This document shows, in pieces, positions 1 through 8,351 of a stretch of 30,534 bases of DNA. Below the pieces are notes generated by a model. The model was not told the DNA's origin and ran no database searches. It worked only from the letters and a program-made list of their open reading frames with translations. Location of the stretch: contig CAZBSC010000011.1 in assembly GCA_964494845.1 (NCBI GenBank), positions 1-30,534 on the forward strand, given 5' to 3'. The position numbers and the translations under genes are program-made. Origin of the DNA: CAYRSA01 sp964494845. GTDB taxonomy: Bacteria; Patescibacteriota; Saccharimonadia; Saccharimonadales; JAGQNJ01. How positions within the stretch are numbered: position 1 is the stretch's first letter; every line of letters begins with the position of its first letter.

Positions 1-495
1 CTAAAGGAATATAAAGCGCCAAAAGTTAAAGATGCACGACCAAAGAAATTTGTTGAGGCAGATGCTATAGCTGCAGATGCAGGCGTTCAAGATTTCCCGG
101 GGACAGGATCAGATGCATCCATACTTTCTCAAACAGGCACTCCTAAAATCGAAACCCCGAATCTAGGATTGCAACCTCCTGGCCCACAAGTTCCAATGCC
201 TTCTGTTGGAGGTGGTGGACCTAGTGACTTCGAAAAAGAGCCGGCCTTCAACTTCGAAGAATCTCCAGATTTGGCCCCCGAAAACAATCCAGAAATTGAT
301 CCAGCCATTCGCCAGGCCGCCAAAAACGACTCTGGGCAAACCGTTGTTGCCCCGCCAGCAGCTGCTATGCCAATTATTTCTGCGCCTGGAGCGACCGAAC
401 CCATGCCAGGGCCAGGAAATGGCAACACGTATTCGTCAATGAGCTTGAGCGAACTACTGGCTTCGCAGTCAGCTAATGCAAACAAGAAAGATTAA
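1..495 (+). CDS. 3' end of an unrecognised Pro/Gly-rich acidic protein (partial)
   Basis: The frame is open from the first base, so the gene starts before the window; 164 codons are visible. The segment is low in complexity: Lys/Glu-rich at first, then rich in Pro, Gly and Ala with acidic patches, and it ends in a polar tail (…SANANKKD). No catalytic motif, signal or membrane segment is visible, so it looks like a disordered C-terminal tail of a larger protein. An internal ATG at 169 has no convincing ribosome site and is not taken as the start. The stop lies 13 nt before the next gene's ATG, which suggests co-transcription. Function is unknown; the missing upstream part would decide it. Confidence 0.7.
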   Translation, partial: LKEYKAPKVKDARPKKFVEADAIAADAGVQDFPGTGSDASILSQTGTPKIETPNLGLQPPGPQVPMPSVGGGGPSDFEKEPAFNFEESPDLAPENNPEIDPAIRQAAKNDSGQTVVAPPAAAMPIISAPGATEPMPGPGNGNTYSSMSLSELLASQSANANKKD

Positions 496-508
496 AGAGA
501 GGAAAAAA

Positions 509-1204
509 ATGGAAAAAGAGCTACTGCCAATACTAGACAAAATAATGGGGACTATTTTTGGGTTCAAAAACCCATACACAATCGATCAGTTTATTCAGAA
601 GTTTGCGTTTGATGTTCGCTTGCCAAAACAAACAAATGATTCGATCACTGGCGAGGTAACATGGGCTCAGTCACTCGCCCCTCAAAAATTTATCACCATG
701 AAAAATGCCTTTGCAGAAGACGCAAAATCAGAGTGGCTTATCCCAAAGCGCCCCATTAAAACCATGGAAGACATCTTGGCGGCCTGGCAACAGACAAATC
801 TAATGGCAACCGAAAGACAAATAGAAGCTATCAATTCTGTTGAGAGCGATATGGTTTATAATTCTGAAAATGTTTATCGATCCCAGGACGTTCATTTTTC
901 TAAGAATGTTGCCTTTTGTGACGGGGTTAAAAAATGCGAGTTCGTCGCTGCCAGCCAACGCTCGCACAGCAATACGTACTCACTACGCATAGAAGATAGT
1001 CAGGAATGCTCGAATTCATTCAACGTTATCTGGTCTGGGAAAATATCTAATAGCTTCTTCATCCAGGATTGTTACGATATGTTCGAATGCATGTTTTGTT
1101 CACACATGCGAAGCAAACGATTTTGTATCGCCAACATGCAGTTTGAAGAAGCGGAATACCGCAAAATCAAGGCCATGGTCATCCAGTGGATCCTAACCGC
1201 ATAA
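509..1204 (+). CDS. Cysteine-patterned repeat protein of a CPR-type uncharacterised family
   Basis: The start at 509 (231 aa) is chosen because AGAGAGG lies 6-7 nt upstream; an in-frame start at 476 would overlap the preceding gene. Residues 1-110 are a non-repetitive domain. From about residue 118 the sequence has a short-period Ser/Asn/Cys pattern (SENVYRSQDVHFSKNV, then NSFFIQDCYDMFECMFC). It ends in a …RFCIANMQFEEAEYRKIK segment. From memory this matches the C-terminal half of a family common in CPR genomes, often mis-annotated as 'Caib/baif family'. That family normally carries an N-terminal CxxC zinc-ribbon region, which is absent here. The periodicity is compatible with a beta-solenoid fold (inference). 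Biochemical role is unknown. The neighbour upstream is the Pro-rich partial gene. Confidence 0.7.
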   Translation: MEKELLPILDKIMGTIFGFKNPYTIDQFIQKFAFDVRLPKQTNDSITGEVTWAQSLAPQKFITMKNAFAEDAKSEWLIPKRPIKTMEDILAAWQQTNLMATERQIEAINSVESDMVYNSENVYRSQDVHFSKNVAFCDGVKKCEFVAASQRSHSNTYSLRIEDSQECSNSFNVIWSGKISNSFFIQDCYDMFECMFCSHMRSKRFCIANMQFEEAEYRKIKAMVIQWILTA

Positions 1205-1260
1205 GGAATCCTAGTAATTAAAAGTCTATTGGAGGCTTTCTTACCCAAACTGAAAACGGC

Positions 1261-2379
1261 TTATTGTGCTGCGGCAAATTTATTAACTCTAACAATCGCT
1301 TGTAACCACCCATTCAAACTATTCAGCGCAGTTTTTGCATTTTGAACCTTACTTCTTCCTTCTGGGCCAAGTGCCGCAAAATGGTCTGGGTGAACAATTT
1401 CCACACCATCAGTTACTGCCAAAAATTGTTGCGCTGGATCAATCCCAAGCTCTTCGGCTAGCACTAGCCCAGCAGCTAATTGAGTATAGCCTGCTGGTGC
1501 ATTACCGACTTCAATAATCAAACTACCTTCAAGGGCACTGGCGTGTTTTCTTGCAATTCCACGTATGACATCATCTCCGCTTGTTTTTGACCCCTCAAGC
1601 TCAACAGTGTCAACATCCACGCCATCGCTAATACCAAGGTTCTCCAGTAACATTCTAGTATTTGGCGCAAACAATAGTCTAGCTGCAGCTGCTTCGGTTA
1701 GAGAACAAATTTCTTTCCCGCCTTCATCCTCTTCAACATAAGGGCGTACTTCGGGGCGCCATAGCTCTGGTCCAGCATACTGCCTTTCTGTACCGGCGTG
1801 AATAACGTGAGTGATTCTAGACTGAGCTTGTAGCGACATAGAGCCAATTAGACCTAGTAGTACATCTTGTCTGCGTGCACCCCAATTTGCTATGTTTGCA
1901 CGATGGATTACTACAATACCATCAACATCCGAGGATTGTTCATCTATAAATGTTCTGGCACCATAGCTTCCGCCAACTGGCCTGTTTAATGTCCGGTGCA
2001 TTGGCGTGCCTATTCCACTGCCAATTAATACTTCGGTAATTTGATCCCACATAACGCTGGGATCTACCCCTTGCGAGGCTGCGATTTCATCAATATGGGT
2101 ATCAATCACAGGAATATTTTTAGTAAATTCTCGCTCTCTTCCGACAAGATCACCGAGTCTTTCACCAACCTTCTGCCCCAAATCACTGCTATGCGCCCCG
2201 GGGTTAGCATCGTCACTTGCAATAGGCCGTGCCAGTAAATCTTCGAGTCTACGATGAGCCGCATAACCCAGCTCTGTAGGTACAGAAACAAGCGCTTCAA
2301 AGCCAACAATAGGAACGCCCATGCTTTGGACTTGTGCTGGGTTCAACTCTTGCGTTAATCTATTTTGCTCAACGGTCAT
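1261..2379 (-). CDS. Hypothetical protein, 372 aa
   Basis: The protein is soluble, with no signal peptide or membrane segment. I do not recognise its family. It is mildly acidic, with Gly/Ala-rich stretches in the second half (for example LIIEVGNAPAGYTQLAAGLVLAEEL) and an Asp-rich patch near residue 150 (EQSSDVDGIVVIHRAN). No P-loop, zinc-binding or obvious catalytic motif was found. It follows the phytoene-synthase gene by 21 nt but has its own consensus promoter (TTGTTA-17-TATAAT with an extended TGA), whose -10 ends 10 nt before the ATG. No Shine-Dalgarno sequence is present, so a leaderless transcript is likely. It converges on the cysteine-patterned protein gene, with 56 nt between the stops and no clear terminator. 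Confidence 0.75.
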   Translation of the reverse strand: MTVEQNRLTQELNPAQVQSMGVPIVGFEALVSVPTELGYAAHRRLEDLLARPIASDDANPGAHSSDLGQKVGERLGDLVGREREFTKNIPVIDTHIDEIAASQGVDPSVMWDQITEVLIGSGIGTPMHRTLNRPVGGSYGARTFIDEQSSDVDGIVVIHRANIANWGARRQDVLLGLIGSMSLQAQSRITHVIHAGTERQYAGPELWRPEVRPYVEEDEGGKEICSLTEAAAARLLFAPNTRMLLENLGISDGVDVDTVELEGSKTSGDDVIRGIARKHASALEGSLIIEVGNAPAGYTQLAAGLVLAEELGIDPAQQFLAVTDGVEIVHPDHFAALGPEGRSKVQNAKTALNSLNGWLQAIVRVNKFAAAQ

Positions 2380-2389
2380 ATTAAATATT

Positions 2390-2418
2390 ATTATATCACT
2401 TTAAATACTATTTAACAA
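2390..2418 (-). promoter_or_regulatory. Consensus promoter of the 372-aa gene (leaderless)
   Basis: Reading the minus strand, TTGTTA (2413-2418) is followed by a 17-nt spacer and TATAAT (2390-2395). TGA directly precedes the -10, giving an extended -10. The ATG at 2379 is 10 nt further on, which leaves essentially no leader. Confidence 0.6.
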
Positions 2419-3276
2419 AGGTATGGTTTCATGATTGCGTCTCAAGTATGCTCCACGGCGGAGGATGTCGCGCTTTCGGGGCTTTACCTTCTTTTCAAAT
2501 ACTATAAATGGGTCTTTTTCTATCTGCTCGGCTGTCCAAGCATACATATCAACAGCTGTCTGCAACGGTATCCGTAGCCGACGCGGAATAAATTTGAAAC
2601 CTTCGTTTGCCTCAGTTTGCCAGCCGTAGTAACGCTTGATTTGAAATCGTATAAATTTTTTAAATTGGTCTGGGTTTTTGAGTGCTTCTTGATGTTCAAG
2701 GCTACTTAGACCAAACTTTTTTAGATCTGTAGCGGGAAAATAACAACGCCCCAAGCCATTGTCTTCTTTTACGTCCCGTACAAAATTAATCCACTGCATT
2801 GCCCTGCCCTGCATCTGGGCGTATTTTAGGGCTTCGTCTGGCAGCCCCATAATCTTGGCCATCATTAGTCCTATTACATCCGCAGACCCATAAACATAAT
2901 CCAGCGAATCACTGAGTGTCTTATAAGTTTTGGGGCTAATGTCTTGCTTCATTGAAGCAATAAAAGATTCTACCCATGCATTCTTAAGGTCGTATTTTCT
3001 TGATACTCGAATTATATTTTTTGCTACTCGTTGGTCTACGCTATCATTTTTTTTAACTCTAAAATCAAAAGATTTAACCTTTATCGACTCTCGGTAATAT
3101 TGTTCTAATTTGAGTAGTTTTTGTGTTTGCGCTGGCTTATTATCTACATAGTCATCGGCTGTGCGAACAAAACTATACAGGTCTGCGACATCTTCGCGCA
3201 CCTTTCTAGGGAAAAATTTGCTACTAAAATAATACGTTGTACTACCATTTTTAAAAATTCTGGTTTCTAACCTCAC
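2401..3276 (-). CDS. crtB: Phytoene/squalene synthase family protein
   Basis: This is a 291-aa all-helical trans-isoprenyl head-to-head synthase. Both aspartate-rich motifs are present: DDYVD at residues 41-45 (context SFVRTADDYVD) and DVKED at 168-172 (context QWINFVRDVKEDNGLGRCYFP). These bind the Mg-diphosphates of two prenyl diphosphates. Pairing with the adjacent prenyl-diphosphate synthase suggests that GGPP is condensed to phytoene, but squalene-type products cannot be excluded. The start is a GTG (3274-3276) placed immediately after the TAA of the upstream gene, with AGGCGAG within that gene as a likely ribosome site, so translation is probably coupled. No desaturase or cyclase is in the window, so the end product is unknown. 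Confidence 0.85.
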   Translation of the reverse strand: MRLETRIFKNGSTTYYFSSKFFPRKVREDVADLYSFVRTADDYVDNKPAQTQKLLKLEQYYRESIKVKSFDFRVKKNDSVDQRVAKNIIRVSRKYDLKNAWVESFIASMKQDISPKTYKTLSDSLDYVYGSADVIGLMMAKIMGLPDEALKYAQMQGRAMQWINFVRDVKEDNGLGRCYFPATDLKKFGLSSLEHQEALKNPDQFKKFIRFQIKRYYGWQTEANEGFKFIPRRLRIPLQTAVDMYAWTAEQIEKDPFIVFEKKVKPRKRDILRRGAYLRRNHETIPLLNSI

Positions 3277-4386
3277 TTATGCTCGCCTTGACAACAAGAA
3301 TTCGGCAAGCCCATTCAAAAAGCTTACACCCTCCGGTTCCCACCTAAATTTTTCTTTATTTAGAGACTTTCTGGCTAATTCTATAGATTGGTTTGCCTGT
3401 TCCTGAGCATATTGCAAAGCGCCACAATCAACAAGAATCTCTTTGCACCGATTTAGTTCAAGTGATGTCAAATCGTGATTGCCCAACATTTGCGTCAAAA
3501 AATTTTGATCAGCTTTATCGCTTTTTTCTAGTGCGTACGTAGTCAGAACTGTTCGTTTCCCTTCACGAATATCGTCCAACGGGCTTTTCCCACTCTCGAA
3601 CTCTTCACCAAATGTTCCCAAAATATCATCTGTTATTTGGAAAGCTCTGCCCGCCTGCAAACAATATTCTCGTATGGCATCCGTTGAGCAACAATCCGCA
3701 CCAGCCAAAACCATACCAAATGTTAATGGATTCAAGAACGTATAGTGTGCCGTTTTCCACTGCAGAACATTATCAACGTCGCGCATCGACACTTCCCCGC
3801 TAACTTCGTTCATAATGTCATTTGTTTGTCCGTGAGCTGTAATAATAACTGTTTGATTAAGTATGCTCAACGCTTTCAACCGCAAATCTTCGGGGGCGTC
3901 CAGGTTGGCAACAATAACTTGTGCAGCGTGGTTACCAATACCCATAGCATTCATAGCGATGGACAGACCGAAGTGGTCAGAGTCACCTGCCAGGTGATGC
4001 GTTTTGTGGTACTGCGCCAGTCCCGCATGTGCAGATGGCCCGCCGCGGCGAACGAGACTGCGGTCCTGGACATCGTCCATAATTAATATATAGGCATGGA
4101 TCATTTCTAGCGCCATCCCGGCCCTGACAATCATGTCCATATCCTGCCCGCCACACATTTTATAACCAACAATCGCTAGCGATCCACGGATTCTTTTACC
4201 TCCACGACCAAGAATTTGCAAGAATGCATCCGCAGCAACCCTAGAATGAGCGCCGTAGGATTGCAACGTACTCTTCTCGATCTGCTGTGAGTAGCTGGAT
4301 ATAGCTGCGTCTAGAAGTTTCTTGTTGCGTTTCATCTCCTGGGCAAAAAACTCTATGTCAGGCTTTTTCAATGTTCTTGTAGGCAT
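3277..4386 (-). CDS. Polyprenyl (probably geranylgeranyl) diphosphate synthase
   Basis: This 369-aa protein is a chain-elongating trans-prenyltransferase that condenses IPP with allylic diphosphates. Signature elements are GGKRIRG at about 62-68, the first Asp-rich motif DDVQD at 104-108 followed by RSLVRRGGPSAH, and the second at 253 (QITDDILGTFG). That second motif reads DDILG rather than DDxxD, a form I associate with actinobacterial GGPP synthases, and is followed by the matching DDIREGKRTV. A tyrosine lies five residues before the first motif, which in several synthases limits chain length to about C20 (inference). The protein is longer than the usual 300-350 aa because of an N-terminal helical extension. 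It lies 15 nt downstream of the kinase gene and is directly fused in translation order to crtB. Confidence 0.88.
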   Translation of the reverse strand: MPTRTLKKPDIEFFAQEMKRNKKLLDAAISSYSQQIEKSTLQSYGAHSRVAADAFLQILGRGGKRIRGSLAIVGYKMCGGQDMDMIVRAGMALEMIHAYILIMDDVQDRSLVRRGGPSAHAGLAQYHKTHHLAGDSDHFGLSIAMNAMGIGNHAAQVIVANLDAPEDLRLKALSILNQTVIITAHGQTNDIMNEVSGEVSMRDVDNVLQWKTAHYTFLNPLTFGMVLAGADCCSTDAIREYCLQAGRAFQITDDILGTFGEEFESGKSPLDDIREGKRTVLTTYALEKSDKADQNFLTQMLGNHDLTSLELNRCKEILVDCGALQYAQEQANQSIELARKSLNKEKFRWEPEGVSFLNGLAEFLLSRRA

Positions 4387-4401
4387 AGTAATAATTATAC
4401 T

Positions 4402-4989
4402 TCAGGATAATAAATTGAGCGCTTTTTCTGCTTCATCCTTGAAAGCTTCAATGTCATTGCCATTATTGTCTAAAAAAATATCAGCTTTAGTTTTTACATC
4501 ACCAACGCTGAGTGTTGCCGCATCACCAGAATGCTTCATTTCAGCTTCTTGCTCTTTCATGAACTGTTCGAACGTTTTGTTATCATCAACTGCTCGCCGC
4601 TCACCCCTGGATCCAGCATTGGCCTGCAAACGGTTGTAACGAACACGCGGCTCGGCATCTACCCAAACAACCTGGCCGCCAAGCTCGTGGATCCTATCTG
4701 CTTCGCCCGGGTTTCGAAGACTAGCCACTACCAACCCGCTATACTTGCCGGGCGTTTTTTCGAACTGCGCTACGGATTTATCTATCAGAACACCTAGGCC
4801 ACTTTCCCTACGCCACTGTGCACTGAGTTCTCTCATATGTTCTCGAGCTGGTGGAAGTCCACGTTTTTCTAACTCATCACGGAGCATGTCCGTCATTGAT
4901 ACAAAAAGCCAATTATGGCGTTCAGCCAATAGATGACCGATGGTATCTTTACCGCTTCCGTTCGTACCAGAAACCCCAATTATCTTCAT
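4402..4989 (-). CDS. P-loop nucleotide kinase-like protein (UPF0200 / dephospho-CoA-kinase-like)
   Basis: The 195-aa protein begins with a Walker A motif GVSGTNGSGKDT. The segment SMTDMLRDELEKRGLPPAREHMRELSAQWRRE, then VVASLRNPGEADRIHE and VRYNRLQAN, resembles archaeal UPF0200 proteins, which are related to dephospho-CoA kinases and NMP kinases. It probably phosphorylates a small metabolite or nucleotide, but the substrate cannot be read from sequence. It is cytosolic. The gene starts 11 nt after rpoD and ends 15 nt before the prenyl synthase, placing it in the middle of the dnaG-rpoD run. An AGGGTTC-like site precedes the ATG, and the stop is TGA. Confidence 0.75.
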   Translation of the reverse strand: MKIIGVSGTNGSGKDTIGHLLAERHNWLFVSMTDMLRDELEKRGLPPAREHMRELSAQWRRESGLGVLIDKSVAQFEKTPGKYSGLVVASLRNPGEADRIHELGGQVVWVDAEPRVRYNRLQANAGSRGERRAVDDNKTFEQFMKEQEAEMKHSGDAATLSVGDVKTKADIFLDNNGNDIEAFKDEAEKALNLLS

Positions 4990-5000
4990 AAATAGAACCC

Positions 5001-6122
5001 TTAACTAATGTAGTCGTGTAATTTTTTGCTATCTTTGTGTTTTCGCAATTTTGCTAGTGCCTTAGCCTCTATCTGGCGAATTCTTTCGCGGGTAACATTA
5101 AACTCTTGTCCTACTTCTTCCAGTGTGTGGCTGCGTCCATCTTCTAGGCCAAACCGTAGGCGTAGAATTTTTTGCTCGCGTTCTGATAACGCACCAAGCA
5201 TGTCTTTGACGTGTTCTTTTAGCAGTGAGCCGGTAGCAGATTCTTCTGGGGTAACAGTATCTTCGTCTTCGATAAAGTCACCTAGTACACTATCTTCCTC
5301 GTCTTCGCGAACTGACGCGTCGAGGCTAGAGATGTCTTGTTTGATCTTCATGATATGCTCTACCTTTTCAACATCAATTTCCATTTCTTTGGCAATCTCA
5401 TCGTTGGTTGGCTCGCGGTTGAGTTCCTGAGTAAGCCGGCGCTGCGTTCTGAGTAATTTATTTATGGTTTCCACCATGTGAACAGGTATGCGGATTGTTC
5501 GTGCCTGGTCAGCGATAGCCCTAGTAATAGCCTGGCGAATCCACCATGTAGCATAAGTCGAGAATTTGAATCCTTTGTCTGGGTCAAACTTTTCAACCGC
5601 ACGAAGTAACCCAGTGTTACCTTCTTGAATCAGGTCAAGTAAATCAAGTCCTCGTCCGACATATCGTTTGGCGATTGAGACTACTAATCGCATATTAGCC
5701 TCGGCCATTTTATCTTTTGCATGGCGTTTTCCAGCAATAACTTCGTAGGCTAGTTTTAACTCTTCATCGGGTTTTAACAACGGTATCTTCCCGATCTCCC
5801 GCAAGTATAACCGCACAGAATCGTCGGCCACGTCATCCAAATATACTTGTTCGCTCAGTTTTACTTCTTCTTCCTCGTCCTCCGGGACCCACTCGGCGGT
5901 AAAATCGTCAGCTTTTGGCTCGGTTGCCTCGATAACAACGACATCCTCTTCTTCGAGCTCTTTATAAAAAGCCTCTAGTATATCCAGGTTTTCTGGAGTA
6001 TCCGGGATTGCTTTGAAAATATCGCGCTGGTCAATCTTGCCTTTTTTCTTGGCAGAAGTCACCAGCTTTTTCTTTATTGCATCTATTTCTTTTTCGCTAA
6101 ATTTCTTCTTGTCGTTTCCCAT
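5001..6122 (-). CDS. rpoD: Primary RNA polymerase sigma factor (sigma-70)
   Basis: This 373-aa housekeeping sigma factor directs core RNA polymerase to -35/-10 promoters. Residues 1-60 form a Lys-rich region 1.1-like domain, followed by an acidic linker (60-95). Region 1.2 is at 101-128 (DSVRLYLREIGKIPLL). Region 2 is at about 138-210, including NMRLVVSIAKRYVGRGLDLLDLIQEG and the promoter-melting/-10 helix FSTYATWWIRQAITRAI. Region 3 is at about 215-300. Region 4 is at 310-365, with the -35-binding helix TRERIRQIEAKALAKLR. All determinants of a group-1 sigma are intact, consistent with the canonical TTGACA/TATAAT promoters seen in the window. It is 6 nt downstream of dnaG, the classical macromolecular-synthesis arrangement. 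Confidence 0.97.
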   Translation of the reverse strand: MGNDKKKFSEKEIDAIKKKLVTSAKKKGKIDQRDIFKAIPDTPENLDILEAFYKELEEEDVVVIEATEPKADDFTAEWVPEDEEEEVKLSEQVYLDDVADDSVRLYLREIGKIPLLKPDEELKLAYEVIAGKRHAKDKMAEANMRLVVSIAKRYVGRGLDLLDLIQEGNTGLLRAVEKFDPDKGFKFSTYATWWIRQAITRAIADQARTIRIPVHMVETINKLLRTQRRLTQELNREPTNDEIAKEMEIDVEKVEHIMKIKQDISSLDASVREDEEDSVLGDFIEDEDTVTPEESATGSLLKEHVKDMLGALSEREQKILRLRFGLEDGRSHTLEEVGQEFNVTRERIRQIEAKALAKLRKHKDSKKLHDYIS

Positions 6123-6128
6123 GTACTT

Positions 6129-7865
6129 CTACTGTTCCTTCGCTTTTTTTAGTAACTCGTTCAATTCTTTATCCTTGGCTTGTAGCTCTGTTTTTTCAAC
6201 CTCACTGGCATTTTGCATCAATAGTCTCAGTTCTGCCTTTTGCTTTTCTGCGTAATTTCTTATGAGCGCAATCTGTAATCTATTCGCCTCGTGCGGAAGC
6301 TCTACATAGTCTAGATTTTGGTACAGTTCCTCATATAATACTGATAATATTTTACCATAATTGTCCCCCTCAAACAATTCCTTACCCTCTTGGTCTGAGT
6401 TTTTTAGCTTTACGAACGCTAACTCTGCTTTTTCATCAGAAAACATGTCTTTTTCTAGATGCTTCAGGCTGTTACGTAGTTCTGAATGTGCGTAACAAAG
6501 TGACAGCAAGTTTTTTTGGGTTTTTATCGTGTCGGCATCGGCTTTTGTAGTTTTTGGTGGGTCAACCTTTTTCAAGCGCTTGGCATAACCAACAGTCTTT
6601 TTATCGTTCAACTTTTGAATAAGCGCGTCTTTCTCTATGTCTAGTAGTTCGGCCAGCTTATCCAGGTAGTGATCTTTTTCTACGCTGTCAGATAACTTTG
6701 CGACAACTGGCAATATCGCATCAGTCAGCGCTTTTTTACCTGAACCACTGGTTATGTCTAGGTTTTCTTGCTGTCTACGAATCAGCCAATCTATTGCGTA
6801 CTCGTATGTATTTACGGCTTCAACCCATAACCCAGGGTCTTTTTGAATAAGTTCATCAGGGTCTTTGCCTTCTGGTACGGATATTATGCTCAGGGCCACG
6901 TCCACGCTACTAGCTATTGGAATAATCCGCTCCATGGCATTTAGTCCTGCTTGGTCCTGGTCAAATGCTAAGCGTAAATCACGAGTAAACCGAGCTAGTT
7001 CTTTCAGATGCATCTCGGTCATGGCTGTCCCGGCGGTAGCAACAACGTTTTCAACCCCGGCCTGGTGGCTGGCAATCACATCTAGGTTGCCCTCTACGAC
7101 AACTACGTAGCCTTTTTTACGGATAGAATCTTTGGCCAGATGCAGTCCGTAGGCGTGTCGCCCTTTGTCATAGACCATTGTTTGCGGTGTATTAATATAC
7201 TTCGGTCCAGTATCCTCTGGGTTCAGCGCCCTGGCAGTGAATCCAATAACCCGGCCACTGGAATCCTGCAAAGGAATCATTATTCGCCCGCGGAACATAT
7301 CGCTAGCGCCGGCGTAGCGAACTGTAGCTAACCCTGATTTTTTGATCACATCCTCTGAGAATCCCTTTTTCCCTAAGAAATCTAGCAAAGCTCGTCCATT
7401 ATTTGGCGAATATCCAATACGAAACTGCAAGGCTGTTTCTTTGGTATATGCACGTTTTTTTAGAATATATTCTAGAGCCGTATTATTTTTACTGAACTGC
7501 ACTTGATAAAATTTGGCCGCTGCCTCTAAACAATCATATATTTTGTTTTTCTGGCCAGAATTGTCCTGACCACCACTCGTGCGGTACTGGGCCAGGTCTA
7601 CCCCAGCTTTGCGGGCTAGCAATTCTAGCGCTCCCTTAAAATCCAGGCCCTCTAGCTCCATAACCAGGGTAAACATGTCACCGCCTTTGCCGGATGAAAA
7701 ATCATGCCAAATCTGTTTTTCTGGGCTAACCATTAGGCTAGGCGTTTTTTCATTACTAAAAGGACTCAGCCCTTTCAGGTTGCGCCCAGAACGTTTTAAT
7801 TCCATGTAATCAGCCGCCACATCTTCGATGCTCAGCTTGCCCTTGATATCCTCTACCGCATCCAT
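6129..7865 (-). CDS. dnaG: DNA primase with degenerate zinc-binding domain
   Basis: This 578-aa primase makes RNA primers at the replication fork. The N-terminal CHC2-type domain aligns clearly (NLKGLSPFSNEKTPSLMVSP…IWHDFSSGKGGD), but all four metal ligands are replaced: Ser35, Ser38, Asp56 and Ser59 (numbering from GTG 7868) stand where Cys, His, Cys and Cys are expected. The catalytic core and Toprim are intact: EGNLDV (Glu259 and Asp263) and AFDQDQAG (Asp303 and Asp305). The C-terminal part (about 370-579) is a charged helical helicase-interaction region. ATG 7865 is taken as the start; an adjacent GTG at 7868 is equally possible, and neither has a Shine-Dalgarno site. It is the first gene of the minus-strand run with rpoD, preceded by a heptameric tandem repeat. 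Confidence 0.95.
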   Translation of the reverse strand: MDAVEDIKGKLSIEDVAADYMELKRSGRNLKGLSPFSNEKTPSLMVSPEKQIWHDFSSGKGGDMFTLVMELEGLDFKGALELLARKAGVDLAQYRTSGGQDNSGQKNKIYDCLEAAAKFYQVQFSKNNTALEYILKKRAYTKETALQFRIGYSPNNGRALLDFLGKKGFSEDVIKKSGLATVRYAGASDMFRGRIMIPLQDSSGRVIGFTARALNPEDTGPKYINTPQTMVYDKGRHAYGLHLAKDSIRKKGYVVVVEGNLDVIASHQAGVENVVATAGTAMTEMHLKELARFTRDLRLAFDQDQAGLNAMERIIPIASSVDVALSIISVPEGKDPDELIQKDPGLWVEAVNTYEYAIDWLIRRQQENLDITSGSGKKALTDAILPVVAKLSDSVEKDHYLDKLAELLDIEKDALIQKLNDKKTVGYAKRLKKVDPPKTTKADADTIKTQKNLLSLCYAHSELRNSLKHLEKDMFSDEKAELAFVKLKNSDQEGKELFEGDNYGKILSVLYEELYQNLDYVELPHEANRLQIALIRNYAEKQKAELRLLMQNASEVEKTELQAKDKELNELLKKAKEQ

Positions 7866-7873
7866 CACATATA

Positions 7874-7901
7874 AGTATCAAGTAGAATGTAGCAAGTAGC
7901 A
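7874..7901. repeat. Four-copy degenerate heptamer repeat upstream of dnaG
   Basis: Four consecutive 7-mers read AGTATCA, AGTAGAA, TGTAGCA and AGTAGCA on the plus strand. They lie 9-36 nt upstream of the dnaG start, where its promoter should be. A related AGTAGCAAG string occurs at the extreme right end of the window, after tsaD. Confidence 0.5.
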
Positions 7902-7984
7902 AGCTTTAGCGTACGACCGGCATAAACTAATTGTTCTCAGTCAAATTACTAGATCATCTATATTTATGATTTTTAGGAAAACTT

Positions 7985-8212
7985 TTAGCTTTGGTTAGCA
8001 CCAGTAATAGCGTTGCCAGCGGCTGCGGCAATAACTGCTTCACGCTCTGCTTGTCTTGTAGCTTCAAGACCTGCTTGTATTTCCTCGTTAGTTCGCCCTA
8101 CAAGTTCTTGGCGCTTTGCAGCAGCATCTAAAGTAGCTGCTCTTTGAGCTTCTTGCCTTTTAGCAAGATCTTCTGCCGGGGAGACTGGTCGTGTTAGTGT
8201 TTCTGTACTCAT
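7985..8212 (-). CDS. Small helical charged protein, 75 aa, unknown
   Basis: The protein is rich in Ala, Glu, Arg and Gln and should be one long amphipathic helix or coiled coil (residues about 12-65). There is no membrane segment, cysteine or known motif. A strong own promoter (TTGACA-17-TAATAT at 8268-8296) and AAAGG 6-7 nt before the ATG support it as a real gene. The roughly 48-nt leader contains a 6-bp inverted repeat, GACTGT/ACAGTC (8239-8259). It stands alone between dnaG and a divergently transcribed membrane protein. Function is unknown. Confidence 0.65.
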   Translation of the reverse strand: MSTETLTRPVSPAEDLAKRQEAQRAATLDAAAKRQELVGRTNEEIQAGLEATRQAEREAVIAAAAGNAITGANQS

Positions 8213-8267
8213 TTTTTTGCCTTTTTTTGTGTTTATTTGACTGTTTTTGTTGTACAGTCTTAGTCAC

Positions 8268-8296
8268 ATATTAGCATAAGCTTGTTAATTTGTCAA
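8268..8296 (-). promoter_or_regulatory. Strong promoter of the 75-aa gene
   Basis: On the minus strand a perfect -35 TTGACA (8291-8296) is followed by 17 nt and TAATAT (8268-8273). The start codon is about 55 nt downstream, with AAAGG before it, so this is a leadered transcript. Confidence 0.65.
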
Positions 8297-8351
8297 TAAG
8301 TATGTCCTTATTTTCTAGCAGTAGTAAGCCGCATATGGTTAAATAGAGGTT

